This document shows, piece after piece, positions 1 to 7,729 of a stretch of DNA of 47,486 nt; position 1 is the first letter of the stretch; each line of letters starts with the position of its first letter. The position numbers and the translations under genes are program-made. The stretch is taken from contig JADLDI010000019.1 of assembly GCA_020846745.1 (NCBI GenBank), forward strand, positions 1 through 47,486, in the 5' to 3' direction. The DNA is from Bryobacterales bacterium. Its GTDB lineage: Bacteria > Acidobacteriota > Terriglobia > Bryobacterales > Bryobacteraceae. The notes below the pieces were generated by a model. It did no database searches. It was given only the letters and a program-made list of their open reading frames with translations, and was not told the DNA's origin.

Positions 1-124
1 CGACAACGTAAACCTGACGGTGGAGTTGATCACGCCGGTGGCGATGGACAAGGGCTTACGCTTCGCGATTCGCGAGGGCGGCCGTACGGTTGGCGCCGGC
101 ACGGTGACCGAGGTCATCGCGTAG
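1..124 (+). CDS. tuf: Elongation factor Tu, C-terminal end (partial)
   Basis: The first 40 codons of the window read in frame into TAG at 122-124. The tail ([20 protein letters not shown], then [19 protein letters not shown]) is the C-terminal beta-barrel domain of EF-Tu, which carries aminoacyl-tRNA to the ribosome. The start lies outside the window. It is followed after 14 bases by rpmG and then by trpT-secE-nusG-rplK, the classic bacterial order for this translation/transcription block, which supports the call. Confidence 0.97.
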   Translation, partial: DNVNLTVELITPVAMDKGLRFAIREGGRTVGAGTVTEVIA

Positions 125-138
125 TTTAAGGAGTATCT

Positions 139-291
139 ATGCCGCGCGAAATCATTACGCTGCAGTGCCAAGAGTGCAAGCGGAAAAACTATTCAACGAC
201 AAAGAACAAGAAAACGATGACCGAGCGGCTGGAGCTCAAGAAGTTTTGCAATTCCTGCCGCAAACACGTGGGTCATCGGGAGATCAAGTAG
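139..291 (+). CDS. rpmG: 50S ribosomal protein L33
   Basis: A 50-residue ORF starts at ATG 139 behind the ribosome-binding site AAGGAG (128-133). The product begins [20 protein letters not shown] and holds two CxxC pairs (CQEC and CNSC), the zinc-ribbon form of L33. It ends in the basic tail KHVGHREIK. It lies between tuf and tRNA-Trp, the usual place for rpmG upstream of secE-nusG. L33 is a small component of the large ribosomal subunit. The gene is too short for most ORF listings but has every family feature. Confidence 0.96.
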   Translation: MPREIITLQCQECKRKNYSTTKNKKTMTERLELKKFCNSCRKHVGHREIK

Positions 292-347
292 GTCTCCTGA
301 AAATTCGGTAAAAAGCGGAGTAAGCTAGAAGCAGGCCACCAGAACGT

Positions 348-422
348 AGGGGCGTAGGTTTAACGGCAGACCAGCGGTCTCCAAAACCGCGAGTGGGGGT
401 TCGAATCCCTCCGCCCCTGCCA
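348..422 (+). tRNA. trpT: tRNA-Trp (anticodon CCA)
   Basis: A complete cloverleaf can be drawn. The acceptor stem AGGGGCG (348-354) pairs with CGCCCCT (412-418). The anticodon stem GCGGT/ACCGC closes the loop CTCCAAA, which places CCA at positions 34-36, reading UGG (Trp). The T arm is GGGGG-TTCGAAT-CCCTC. The 3' CCA (420-422) is encoded. Its place between rpmG and secE is the standard one. Confidence 0.97.
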
Positions 423-467
423 CTTAAGCAGAGGGTGCAGGCTTCAAAGAAAAGGCAGGAAGTGACA

Positions 468-734
468 GTGGCGAAGGCGGAATCAAGCGTCGCAAACATG
501 GGCTCAGGCAACAACGCGCTTGCCAAAGTAAGCACTTGGACGGTGCGGTTGCGTGAATACTACGACGACCTTAGAGGTGAGATGCAGCGCGTCACGTGGC
601 CCAGTTGGAGCCAGGTGCGGGCCACTACCGCGGTCGTAATCGCGGCGGTGTTTGCCTTTGCTGCCTATTTCGCTTTGGTGGACGTGGTTCTCGGGCGGGC
701 CATTCAGCGCCTGTTCAGTTCGCTGGCAAAGTAA
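468..734 (+). CDS. secE: Preprotein translocase subunit SecE
   Basis: SecE is the small membrane clamp of the SecYEG export channel. The 88-residue product has the family signature REYYDDLRGEMQRVTWPSW (about residues 29-47), an amphipathic helix followed by a single membrane span (VRATTAVVIAAVFAFAAYF and onward). I chose GTG 468 because AGGAAG (457-462) lies just upstream. An in-frame ATG at 498 lacks a ribosome-binding site, and any longer reading would run into the tRNA. It is followed by nusG after 17 bases, the conserved secE-nusG pair. Confidence 0.93.
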   Translation: MAKAESSVANMGSGNNALAKVSTWTVRLREYYDDLRGEMQRVTWPSWSQVRATTAVVIAAVFAFAAYFALVDVVLGRAIQRLFSSLAK

Positions 735-751
735 TCGAAAGGCTTAAGGAC

Positions 752-1414
752 ATGCAGGACGAAGAGATCCTCGATCCGGTACCGGGAGAGGAACCGGCCG
801 CGGCACAATCGGCTGCTCCGGCAGCCACCCCAGCACCTGTTCCATCGCCCGCGGCGGGTGGCCAGATCATACCCGATCGCCCGAACATGAACTGGTATAT
901 CGTCCACACCTACTCGGGCTTCGAACAGAAGGTAAGGGAATCGCTGCGGGGCCGGGCGCTGGCATTTGGTTTTGCCGACCGCATCGGCGAAGTTCTGATT
1001 CCGCAGGAAGAAGTAGTCGAGATGCGCGGCGGCAAGAAGGTCACCAGCAAGCGGCTGCTCTATCCCGGATACGTTCTCGTCCAGATGGAAATGGACGACA
1101 TGCTCTATCACGCCGTGAAGGAAACTCCGCGGGTGACGGATTTCGTCGGCGGCGGGTCGCACCCGGTGCCGTTGACGGCGGATGAAGTGAATTCGATTCT
1201 GTACCGGCAGGCGACGAGTGAAGACCGGCCGCGGCCCAAGCTCACGTTTGAGAAGGGCGAGCAGGTACGGATCAACGACGGTCCGTTCACGAACTTTACG
1301 GGTCGCGTGGACGAAGTTAACACCGAACGCGACACGCTCCGCGTGCTGGTGACGATTTTTGGCAGGGCGACTCCGGTCGAGCTGGACTTCCTGCAAGTGG
1401 AAAAGGTTAGCTAG
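752..1414 (+). CDS. nusG: Transcription termination/antitermination factor NusG
   Basis: The 220-residue product contains the NGN domain beginning [20 protein letters not shown] (about residues 46-65) and a C-terminal KOW domain ([20 protein letters not shown] onward, about residues 168-220). NusG binds RNA polymerase and links it to Rho or the ribosome. Ahead of the NGN domain is an extra 45-residue stretch rich in Ala, Pro and Glu, so this NusG is longer than the usual 175-185 residues. ATG 752 has AAAGG at 738-742. The canonical ATG at 887 has no visible ribosome-binding site, so the extension is probably real, though the start is not certain. Confidence 0.95.
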   Translation: MQDEEILDPVPGEEPAAAQSAAPAATPAPVPSPAAGGQIIPDRPNMNWYIVHTYSGFEQKVRESLRGRALAFGFADRIGEVLIPQEEVVEMRGGKKVTSKRLLYPGYVLVQMEMDDMLYHAVKETPRVTDFVGGGSHPVPLTADEVNSILYRQATSEDRPRPKLTFEKGEQVRINDGPFTNFTGRVDEVNTERDTLRVLVTIFGRATPVELDFLQVEKVS

Positions 1415-1437
1415 GAATTTTTGAATAAGAGGCCACG

Positions 1438-1869
1438 ATGGCAAAGAAAGTAAATGCTCTTGTAAAGTTGCAAATCCCGGCGGGTAAGGCAACCCCCGCG
1501 CCGCCGGTGGGTACCGCGCTCGGTCCCCAGGGCGTGAACATCATGGAGTTCTGCAAGGCTTTCAATGCCAAGACCTCCGCCAAAGATCAGGAAGGCCTCA
1601 TCATTCCGGTTGTGATCACGGTTTACTCCGACCGTACGTTCACCTTTATCACGAAGACGCCGCCCGTGGCCGTGCTGGTGAAGCGCGCTGTGAATCTGGC
1701 GAAAGGGTCCGCGGAGCCGAACCGCAACAAGGTGGGCAAAATCTCGATGAAGCAGGTCGAAGAGATTGCCAAGATCAAAATGCCCGATCTGAACTGCTTC
1801 ACGGTGGAATCCGCCATGGAGCAGGTAAAAGGCGCCTGCCGCAGCATGGGCGTGGACGTAACGGCTTAA
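1438..1869 (+). CDS. rplK: 50S ribosomal protein L11
   Basis: The 143-residue product is full-length L11, beginning [20 protein letters not shown], with the N-terminal motif [20 protein letters not shown] and the C-terminal rRNA-binding domain ([20 protein letters not shown]). L11 forms the GTPase-associated centre with 23S rRNA and is needed for RelA activation. ATG 1438 follows GAGG at 1429-1432. Normally rplA follows at once; here a strong terminator and then an unrelated secreted protein follow. Confidence 0.97.
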   Translation: MAKKVNALVKLQIPAGKATPAPPVGTALGPQGVNIMEFCKAFNAKTSAKDQEGLIIPVVITVYSDRTFTFITKTPPVAVLVKRAVNLAKGSAEPNRNKVGKISMKQVEEIAKIKMPDLNCFTVESAMEQVKGACRSMGVDVTA

Positions 1870-1895
1870 GTTTCAAAGTCTTCACTGACCTCCGA

Positions 1896-1925
1896 CCCCG
1901 ACCGCTTCCGCGGCCGGGGTTTTTC
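1896..1925 (+). terminator. Rho-independent terminator after rplK
   Basis: CCCCGACCGC (1896-1905) and GCGGCCGGGG (1910-1919) form a 10-bp GC-rich stem with one mismatch and a TTCC loop, followed by TTTTTC (1920-1925). It lies 27 bases after the rplK stop and closes the secE-nusG-rplK unit. Confidence 0.9.
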
Positions 1926-2008
1926 GTTGTGTGCGGTTAGGAGAGGCGGTCGGATTGCCGGCGGAAGGGTCCCGGACCCTTCGCTTCACCCAACTTTGTA
2001 CAGTGCAA

Positions 2009-2051
2009 CTCAAATATAGTACTTGTATTTACGAGTTTGAGGGCGTAATAT
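2009..2051 (+). promoter_or_regulatory. Promoter with flanking inverted repeat, leaderless start
   Basis: TTGTAT (2023-2028), a 17-base spacer and TAATAT (2046-2051) form a plausible sigma-70 promoter. The -10 box ends six bases before ATG 2058, so transcription should begin at or next to the A of the start codon; no Shine-Dalgarno sequence is present. CTCAAA (2009-2014) and TTTGAG (2036-2041) are perfect inverted arms around the -35 box and could be an operator. The operator role is a guess. Confidence 0.55.
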
Positions 2052-2057
2052 GCCGTC

Positions 2058-4157
2058 ATGGCTCGCCCGCTCACTACGATTATTCCGGCATTAGTTGTAC
2101 TGCTCACCCCAGCTTTCGGCCAGCTTACGGAGCCGTGGCAAACAAATTGGGAAACTTTTGGACGGGAGGCTGCCCCGTTACTACGGGATGTAGCTATTCC
2201 GGCCGCAGGGAGTTCACGCTTCACAACACTAACAACGTACGCCGGTAAGCCGTTCGAATGGCAAGGTGAGTTCTTCGATTACCTGGATGATACGACGGGG
2301 CTTATGATGATGAAACCTGTCGCCATACCTTTATCTACAGGCGGGGTGGGTTTGATGATCGGGGTGATCGCCGAGTTTAAGTCAGCCGCCGCTGCTCGGG
2401 GACTTAGACAAGGGCAGACCATTCGTTTCCGCGGACGGTTAGATACAAGCGCAAATATTGCAATTATTCGATTAGACGACGGCACGGTAACCTTTACCGC
2501 GTGGACCATTGAGGTGGAGATAGCTACCGACCAGCCTCCCACCGCCACAATCCAGCTATCGGCGCAGGGACGCACGGCGGGCAACGGGCAAACACTGGCC
2601 CTGACAGCGCAGGCCGGACAAACGGTACCAGTTACTTTCAGCGCCGTTTCCAGTACTGCTGGAACGGGCACGATCACGGCTTATGAATGGCGTAACAACA
2701 ATGTCGTTCTCGACACGAAGGCGACATTTACGGCCAACCTTTCCGCTGCCACCAACGACATACAACTTAAAGTAACGAATAGCGTTGGCGCGAGTGCAAC
2801 CGCGACGGCGCGGGTAAACATTACATTGGAACAGCCGGCCGGCCCGCGGTTGTTGACGCAGGCCCCGGTGGTTCACGGCGCCAGCCTGGAAGCGGTAATT
2901 ACATCCGGCGCCTGGGTGGCTATTCGCGGCGCTGAGTTTACGACGGTAACCCGCATCTGGGAGGGTAGCGATTTTCTCGGTACCAAGTTGCCGACCGCGT
3001 TAAATGGGATCAGTGTCCGCCTGAATGGCAAAAGCGCGTATGTTTATTTCATCAGTCCCACGCAGATTAACGTGTTGGCGCCAGATGGGCTGGAAACGGG
3101 AACCGTGAATGTTGAGGTGACGACACCAAGTGGAGTGGCTGCGGGTACGGCCACCGTTCGCGAACGTGCGCCTGGATTCTTCCCGTTCGATCCGGGGGGC
3201 CGGATCTATCCGGCGGCTGTGCATCTTGACGGGACGTTCGCCGGGCCAACGGGCTTGTTTGGGTCGGCGGTAGTAACGCGGCCTCCGAAGCCGGGTGACT
3301 CGATTGTTCTGTTTGGGACCGGATTCGGATCGACGAATCCGGCCCGCTCGGCGGCCGAGGTTGTGAGCGCCCCTGCGGACCTGGCCACGAAGCCCGCGAT
3401 CCGGATCGGTGGCGTGGGCGCAGAGGCGCCGTATGCCGGCCTCGTCGGGTCAGGCCTGAACCAGTTCAATGTCGTGGTTCCGCAAGTTGCCGCGGGCGAT
3501 CACCTGCTGGAGGCGGATTCCGGCGGCGTCGGCGCTCAGCCCAACCTGTTCCTGTGCGTCGGCGGCGGCAGCGGAGCTTTAGCTGTGAACCAGTCTACGC
3601 TGACATTCACGGCGACGGCCGCCGCACCGGCGCCGTCCGCCCAAACGGTGGAGGTTACGAGCACAGGCGACCCGCTCGCGTTCCGCGCCACGGTGCAAAC
3701 GGATTCCGGATCGTGGCTGGCGGTGGATTCCGGCGGGCAGACCCCTCGCGCGCTGTCGGTCCGTGTGAATACCACTGGCCTCGCGCCGGGGACGTATCGA
3801 GGTACGATCACGATCGATTCGTGTGCGAACACCGCGGGTGCAAAGACCGTTAGCGTGACATTGACGATTCCGCAGACCGGTCCGGCAATCACATCGATTA
3901 CGCCAAGTGCGGTGAAGCGTGGAGACACGGTCACGTTGCGGATTGCCGGCACAAACATGGCCAATGCCATTGCCGTGTCGTTCGATCCGGCGAGCGGGAT
4001 CACGAGTACGGCCACGCGTCCGGCGGCGACTGAGGTCCAGGTGGATATCCGTGTGGCGACGGATGCGGCGTTGGGGAATCGCGCGGTGACGGTGGTGACG
4101 CCAACGAGCCGGTCCAACGCGTTGAACTTAAGGGTTGACGCGGCTGCTACGCAGTAG
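2058..4157 (+). CDS. Secreted Ig/TIG-domain protein of the Solibacter type
   Basis: A 699-residue protein with a clear signal peptide (MARPLTTIIPALVVLLTPAFG-Q). After an N-terminal region of about 150 residues come a PKD/Ig-like domain (about 160-260, with ITAYEWRNNNVVLDTKATF), a domain of the kind repeated in Solibacter extracellular proteins (about 270-505; motifs ISPTQINVLAPDG and PGDSIVLFGTGFGSTNPA), a BACON/Ig-like domain (about 508-605) and a C-terminal IPT/TIG domain (about 608-699, ITSITPSAVKRGDTVTLRI). No catalytic motif is visible. Such proteins are probably adhesive or carbohydrate-binding; the exact role is unknown. It stands alone, with a promoter placed for a leaderless mRNA. 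Confidence 0.85.
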   Translation: MARPLTTIIPALVVLLTPAFGQLTEPWQTNWETFGREAAPLLRDVAIPAAGSSRFTTLTTYAGKPFEWQGEFFDYLDDTTGLMMMKPVAIPLSTGGVGLMIGVIAEFKSAAAARGLRQGQTIRFRGRLDTSANIAIIRLDDGTVTFTAWTIEVEIATDQPPTATIQLSAQGRTAGNGQTLALTAQAGQTVPVTFSAVSSTAGTGTITAYEWRNNNVVLDTKATFTANLSAATNDIQLKVTNSVGASATATARVNITLEQPAGPRLLTQAPVVHGASLEAVITSGAWVAIRGAEFTTVTRIWEGSDFLGTKLPTALNGISVRLNGKSAYVYFISPTQINVLAPDGLETGTVNVEVTTPSGVAAGTATVRERAPGFFPFDPGGRIYPAAVHLDGTFAGPTGLFGSAVVTRPPKPGDSIVLFGTGFGSTNPARSAAEVVSAPADLATKPAIRIGGVGAEAPYAGLVGSGLNQFNVVVPQVAAGDHLLEADSGGVGAQPNLFLCVGGGSGALAVNQSTLTFTATAAAPAPSAQTVEVTSTGDPLAFRATVQTDSGSWLAVDSGGQTPRALSVRVNTTGLAPGTYRGTITIDSCANTAGAKTVSVTLTIPQTGPAITSITPSAVKRGDTVTLRIAGTNMANAIAVSFDPASGITSTATRPAATEVQVDIRVATDAALGNRAVTVVTPTSRSNALNLRVDAAATQ

Positions 4158-4203
4158 GGGGAGGCGGAGGAGGCCCATCCGCAGACCTTACCTACTCCCG
4201 TGC

Positions 4204-4209
4204 TATGAT
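4204..4209 (+). promoter_or_regulatory. -10 box for the toxin-antitoxin operon (leaderless)
   Basis: TATGAT is six bases upstream of ATG 4216, and there is no Shine-Dalgarno sequence between them. A good -35 box is not visible. The geometry predicts a transcript starting at the start codon. Confidence 0.5.
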
Positions 4210-4215
4210 CCGACC

Positions 4216-4470
4216 ATGGTGCGCCGGGAGATCGAAATCGATGATTCGACGAATCGTCTTCTTACTGATTTGGCGCTGGAGTATGACGGCGACTTAAATC
4301 TTGCCTTGGCGGGCTTGTTGCATACACGGGAAGCGATGGAAGATTTCGTTGACCAAACCGAGAATGCCGCCGGAGAGCGCCTGCGATCGTACCGCAATCG
4401 TTCAGAATCCGAATTCCGGGAAGGTCGGGTTGTCAGTTGGGATGACCTTAAACGCCGTAACGGATTGTGA
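4216..4470 (+). CDS. Antitoxin-like protein, RelE/ParE-associated
   Basis: An 84-residue protein starting MVRREIEIDDSTNRLLTDLA. The N terminus looks like the short strand-helix start of a ribbon-helix-helix DNA-binding protein. The C terminus (RSESEFREGRVVSWDDLKRR) resembles the toxin-wrapping tail of antitoxins paired with ParE/RelE toxins. Its stop overlaps the toxin start by four bases (GTGA), the usual antitoxin-first arrangement. I start at ATG 4216, since the longer reading would run into the upstream gene. In such systems the antitoxin neutralises the toxin and represses the operon. The function is inferred from context. Confidence 0.75.
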   Translation: MVRREIEIDDSTNRLLTDLALEYDGDLNLALAGLLHTREAMEDFVDQTENAAGERLRSYRNRSESEFREGRVVSWDDLKRRNGL

Positions 4471-4712
4471 CGATACTGTTTTCGGCAGCTGCCGCCGAGG
4501 CCTTTTCGGAACTTCCGGAGTCGGCCAAGCGCACCGCCACCCGGTGCCTGGATTTGCTTGCCCATCATCCCCGCATGTACCCGCTTCGGCGACGCGGAAT
4601 AATGCGTGGCTATAGGTACTTCGTCGCTGGCCGATACTTGTTCTATTACCGGCTCGCGAATGAAGAAGTGCAAGTTACCGCGCTTATTCCAGGGGTGATG
4701 AGAGATGCTTGA
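4467..4712 (+). CDS. RelE/ParE-family toxin
   Basis: An 81-residue basic protein (VTILFSAAAAEAFSELPESA) with the family fold order: an N-terminal strand, two helices, and a C-terminal sheet with the pattern RGYRYFVAGRYLFYYRLANE. The arginines and final hydrophobic strand match the RelE/ParE superfamily, whose members cut mRNA on the ribosome or poison gyrase. The sequence alone does not decide which. It starts with GTG 4467 and overlaps the antitoxin stop by four bases. Length is normal, with no sign of decay. Confidence 0.8.
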   Translation: MTILFSAAAAEAFSELPESAKRTATRCLDLLAHHPRMYPLRRRGIMRGYRYFVAGRYLFYYRLANEEVQVTALIPGVMRDA

Positions 4713-4729
4713 CTAACGGTGAGCCTAGC

Positions 4730-5329
4730 TCACGACAGCGGGATCTCGAAGTAGAACAGATCGTTGTTCGTCGCCGCCTCCCTCAGCCCCGTCACGTAGA
4801 GCTTTGCGCCCGGCTTGTGGATCGCCTGGAAGTAGAAGAAGCCGTGGGCGGACTCACCCGCCGGGAGCATCTTGGCTGTAAAGGCGCGGGCTTCGATTTC
4901 GAAGGCTTCGAGGGGGTTTTTGGGTTTCCGCCGGGGGATGGGGAGCGGGTCTGTGCCGGGCATTTTGGGACGCTTGGGAGCACGGAGAAATCGCACTTCG
5001 TTTGGGGGGATGTTATCGATCTTTTGACGGTCCGCTGAGATGTACTGGACCTGAATTCCTTCGAGCCGGATGGTCTGTTTGCCGTTGTTTTCAATCAGGA
5101 ATAGCACCGGCAACACGCCGTATTCGTATGGGTTGAGCTTGCCGAAGGCCTGGCTTGCTTCCGCGTCGCTCGTGTAGACCGCCGCCGCCAACACCAGGCC
5201 GGAACCCTTTTGGGCGTTCTCAAACGTCGATGCCTTCGCCGGACGAAACCCAGGTTTGTCATCCTTCTTTTGGGCGAGCGCGGCAAGGGGCGAGCTCAGC
5301 AGGGCGAGGGCGGCGGTGCGGCGGGTCAT
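4730..5329 (-). CDS. Secreted hypothetical protein
   Basis: A 199-residue product from ATG 5329 (MTRRTAALALLSSPLAALAQ), which is a signal peptide with an Arg-Arg pair near the N terminus and a cleavage site near ALA-Q. I preferred this start to a longer one at 5419 because the extra 30 residues are not signal-like and would overlap the promoter of the waaA-lpxK gene. The mature part is a beta-rich domain (VLPVLFLIENNGKQTIRLEG) with a basic proline-rich stretch (APKRPKMPGTDPLPIPRRKP). I do not recognise the family. It is divergent from waaA-lpxK. Confidence 0.75.
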   Translation of the reverse strand: MTRRTAALALLSSPLAALAQKKDDKPGFRPAKASTFENAQKGSGLVLAAAVYTSDAEASQAFGKLNPYEYGVLPVLFLIENNGKQTIRLEGIQVQYISADRQKIDNIPPNEVRFLRAPKRPKMPGTDPLPIPRRKPKNPLEAFEIEARAFTAKMLPAGESAHGFFYFQAIHKPGAKLYVTGLREAATNNDLFYFEIPLS

Positions 5330-5418
5330 AGGCTGTTTTCGAATCTTACCGTAGGTGACGGTTGCCAAGTGTTTCGGGTTGCCGGGCGTATGGGTATACT
5401 CGCGGGGAGTCCTGTTCA

Positions 5419-7716
5419 ATGTATCTGCTCTACGGATTGCTGTTGTGGATCGCCGCGCCGCTGGTCGCGATCTACCTGGCGATCCGATCGCTCCGAAGCC
5501 CTGGATATTACCGCACGCTGCCGGAACGCTTCGGTTGGCTGGGGGCGGCGCCGAGGGGCGGAATGTGGCTCCACGCGATCTCAGTCGGTGAGGTGATCTC
5601 GGCGGTGGGGCTGATCCGGCGATGGAAGGCGGATTACCCGAACATGCCGGTGTGTGTGTCGGTCGGCACGCTGGCGGGGCGGAAACTCGCCGATGAGCGG
5701 CTCAAAGGCATCGCCGATGCGGTTTTCTACGCGCCGCTCGATTTCGGGTGGATCGTCAGGCGGTTTGTAAGAGCATTGCGGCCGCGCCTGGTGGTCGTGA
5801 TGGAGACGGAGATTTGGCCCAACCTGTGGCGGGAATCGAAGCGCGCGGGTGCGGGGTTGGTGGTGGTAAACGGGCGTATCTCGGACAAGGCATTTCCGAA
5901 GTACCGGCGGTTGCGGCCGTTCTTCCGCGCCGTGCTACGCCGGCCTGACCGCCTTCTGGTGCAGACGGATCTCTATCGCGACCGCTACCTCGCCCTGGGC
6001 GCGCCGGCGGATCGGATCGAAGTAGCAGGGAATCTGAAGTACGACTTTCGTCCGGGCTCGCCTTCCGCGGCGGTAGAGCAGTTTGTCGATCGTACCGGCG
6101 CAGCGGAGATCTGGATCGCGGCCAGCACCATGCCACCGGCAGCGGCGGACGATCCGGATGAAGATGTGGTGGTAGCGGATGTTTTCGAGAGTTTGGCGGC
6201 GGAACATCCTCGGTTGCTGTTGCTGCTGGCTCCGCGGCGGCCCGAACGTTTTGAGACGGCGGCGAGCCTGTTTGCGGAACGCGGCATCCGTACGGTGAGG
6301 CGATCGCAGCTTACGGCTACGGCGAAGCTCGAATTGCCTGGATGCCTGCTGCTCGACTCTATCGGTGAATTGAGCGGGTTGTTTGCGCTGGCGGATGTGG
6401 TGTTTATGGGCGGGACGCTGGTAGATCGCGGAGGCCACAATTTGCTCGAACCCGCATATTTCGGAAAACCCGTAATATCCGGTCCGAATCTGCAAAATTT
6501 CCCGGAAATTGCGGCAGACTTCCGGCAGGCGGGTGCGCTTAAGGAAGTGCGCTCGACAAACGAGTTAGCGGAGGCAGTGGACAAACTGCTGGTAGACGCG
6601 AGCTTGCGCGCGGCCTTTGGGGAACGGTCGCGCAAGCTGGCAGGCAAACGGACCGGGGCGACGGAGCGTGTAGTTGCGGCGCTCGGCCAGGTTCATGAAA
6701 CCGTATGGCCGCGCGCGGTGCATGGCCCGCTCGCGACCGTCGCCTTAACGCCGTTGTCGTGGTTGTGGCGCGCCGGTACCGCAATCGATCGCCGTCTGCA
6801 CAAACCGAAGCGACTGCCGCGGCCGGTGATTGCCATTGGGGGAGTGGCGATGGGCGGTGTGGGGAAAACGCCATTCGCGGTAGAGGTTGCTCGCATGCTT
6901 CGTGAGATGGGCCGCAAGCCGGCATTCCTGACACGCGGCTACGGCCGCGACAACCCGTCGGTGATCCTGACCGTACCACCCGGCGCGAACGTTTCCGCCA
7001 CGCAGACGGGCGATGAGGCGCTGATCCTGTTGCGATCGGGGTTGGGACCAGTGGGTATCGGGTCGGACCGGCATGGGGCGGGGGAACGGCTGCTCGCCGA
7101 ATACGACTGCGATGCACTCGTGCTCGACGACGCGTTTCAGCACTGGGCATTGGCTCGCGACGTGAACATCGTGCTGCTGGACACGCTGGACCCATTCGGG
7201 GGTGGTGGCGTATTCCCGAAAGGGCGTTTGCGCGAGCCTCTCAGCGCCCTCGGTCGAGCAGACGCGATTGTGCTGGCGCGGGCCGAACCCGGTGGGACAT
7301 ACGCGGGTGCGATCGCGCAGATCAGGCGGTGGAACAACGATGCCCCGATCTTCCGTGCCCAACTGGTCGAAACGGAATGGGTAGATGGCAGCACCGGGCT
7401 GACGGGACAGCCGGCCGGCGAAGTGGTGGCGTTCTGCGGATTGGGCAACCCGGAATCCTTCTGGCGTTCGCTGCGCCGGCTCGGCGTGAAAACAGTTGTC
7501 CAGCATACGTTTCCCGACCACCACCGGTACACGGTGGAAGAACTGGACGAAATGGGGCAGATTTCTCCGCATCTTGTGACGACAGAGAAAGATTGGCTCA
7601 ATCTTCCGCCTGAAGCGGCCGGCCGTCACCGCATCTGGTGGTTGCGCATACAGTTGAAAATCGATGGCGATCCCCCCTTTTCCCCGTGGTTGGGTAAACG
7701 GCTAAGGTTGCTATAA
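5419..7716 (+). CDS. waaA-lpxK: Fused Kdo transferase (WaaA) - lipid A 4'-kinase (LpxK)
   Basis: A single 765-residue frame holds two enzymes of Kdo2-lipid A synthesis. Residues 1 to about 420 are WaaA/KdtA (GT30): a membrane anchor (MYLLYGLLLWIAAPLVAIYL), the general-base motif HAISVGEVISA, METEIWPNLWRE, and FMGGTLVDRGGHNLLEPA. Residues from about 430 to 765 are LpxK: a P-loop GGVAMGGVGKTP (about 474-485), LTRGYGRD, DDAFQHWALARD, FCGLGNPESFW, FPDHHRYT and VTTEKDWLNLP. All expected catalytic motifs of both halves are present, with no internal stop or frameshift. ATG 5419 has GGGGAG at 5404-5409; TATACT (5395-5400) is a possible -10 box. Both enzymes act at the cytoplasmic face of the inner membrane. 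Confidence 0.93.
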   Translation: MYLLYGLLLWIAAPLVAIYLAIRSLRSPGYYRTLPERFGWLGAAPRGGMWLHAISVGEVISAVGLIRRWKADYPNMPVCVSVGTLAGRKLADERLKGIADAVFYAPLDFGWIVRRFVRALRPRLVVVMETEIWPNLWRESKRAGAGLVVVNGRISDKAFPKYRRLRPFFRAVLRRPDRLLVQTDLYRDRYLALGAPADRIEVAGNLKYDFRPGSPSAAVEQFVDRTGAAEIWIAASTMPPAAADDPDEDVVVADVFESLAAEHPRLLLLLAPRRPERFETAASLFAERGIRTVRRSQLTATAKLELPGCLLLDSIGELSGLFALADVVFMGGTLVDRGGHNLLEPAYFGKPVISGPNLQNFPEIAADFRQAGALKEVRSTNELAEAVDKLLVDASLRAAFGERSRKLAGKRTGATERVVAALGQVHETVWPRAVHGPLATVALTPLSWLWRAGTAIDRRLHKPKRLPRPVIAIGGVAMGGVGKTPFAVEVARMLREMGRKPAFLTRGYGRDNPSVILTVPPGANVSATQTGDEALILLRSGLGPVGIGSDRHGAGERLLAEYDCDALVLDDAFQHWALARDVNIVLLDTLDPFGGGGVFPKGRLREPLSALGRADAIVLARAEPGGTYAGAIAQIRRWNNDAPIFRAQLVETEWVDGSTGLTGQPAGEVVAFCGLGNPESFWRSLRRLGVKTVVQHTFPDHHRYTVEELDEMGQISPHLVTTEKDWLNLPPEAAGRHRIWWLRIQLKIDGDPPFSPWLGKRLRLL

Positions 7717-7717
7717 T
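7690..7717 (+). promoter_or_regulatory. Promoter for ispH and the hopanoid operon
   Basis: TTGGGT (7690-7695), a 16-base spacer and a perfect TATAAT (7712-7717) lie over the last codons of waaA-lpxK. The predicted start is only about five or six bases before ATG 7730, and no Shine-Dalgarno sequence fits, so the mRNA would be nearly leaderless. Confidence 0.7.
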
Positions 7718-7729
7718 TAGATCTTCAAT

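Noticed and set aside
596..751. Upstream in-frame extension of NusG to ATG 596
   Set aside because: It lies inside secE in another frame and encodes Arg/Gly/Cys-rich sequence unlike any NusG.
4135..4215. Longer start for the antitoxin
   Set aside because: The extra 27 codons overlap the end of the secreted protein gene and encode an Arg-rich stretch; ATG 4216 has the -10 box at the right distance.
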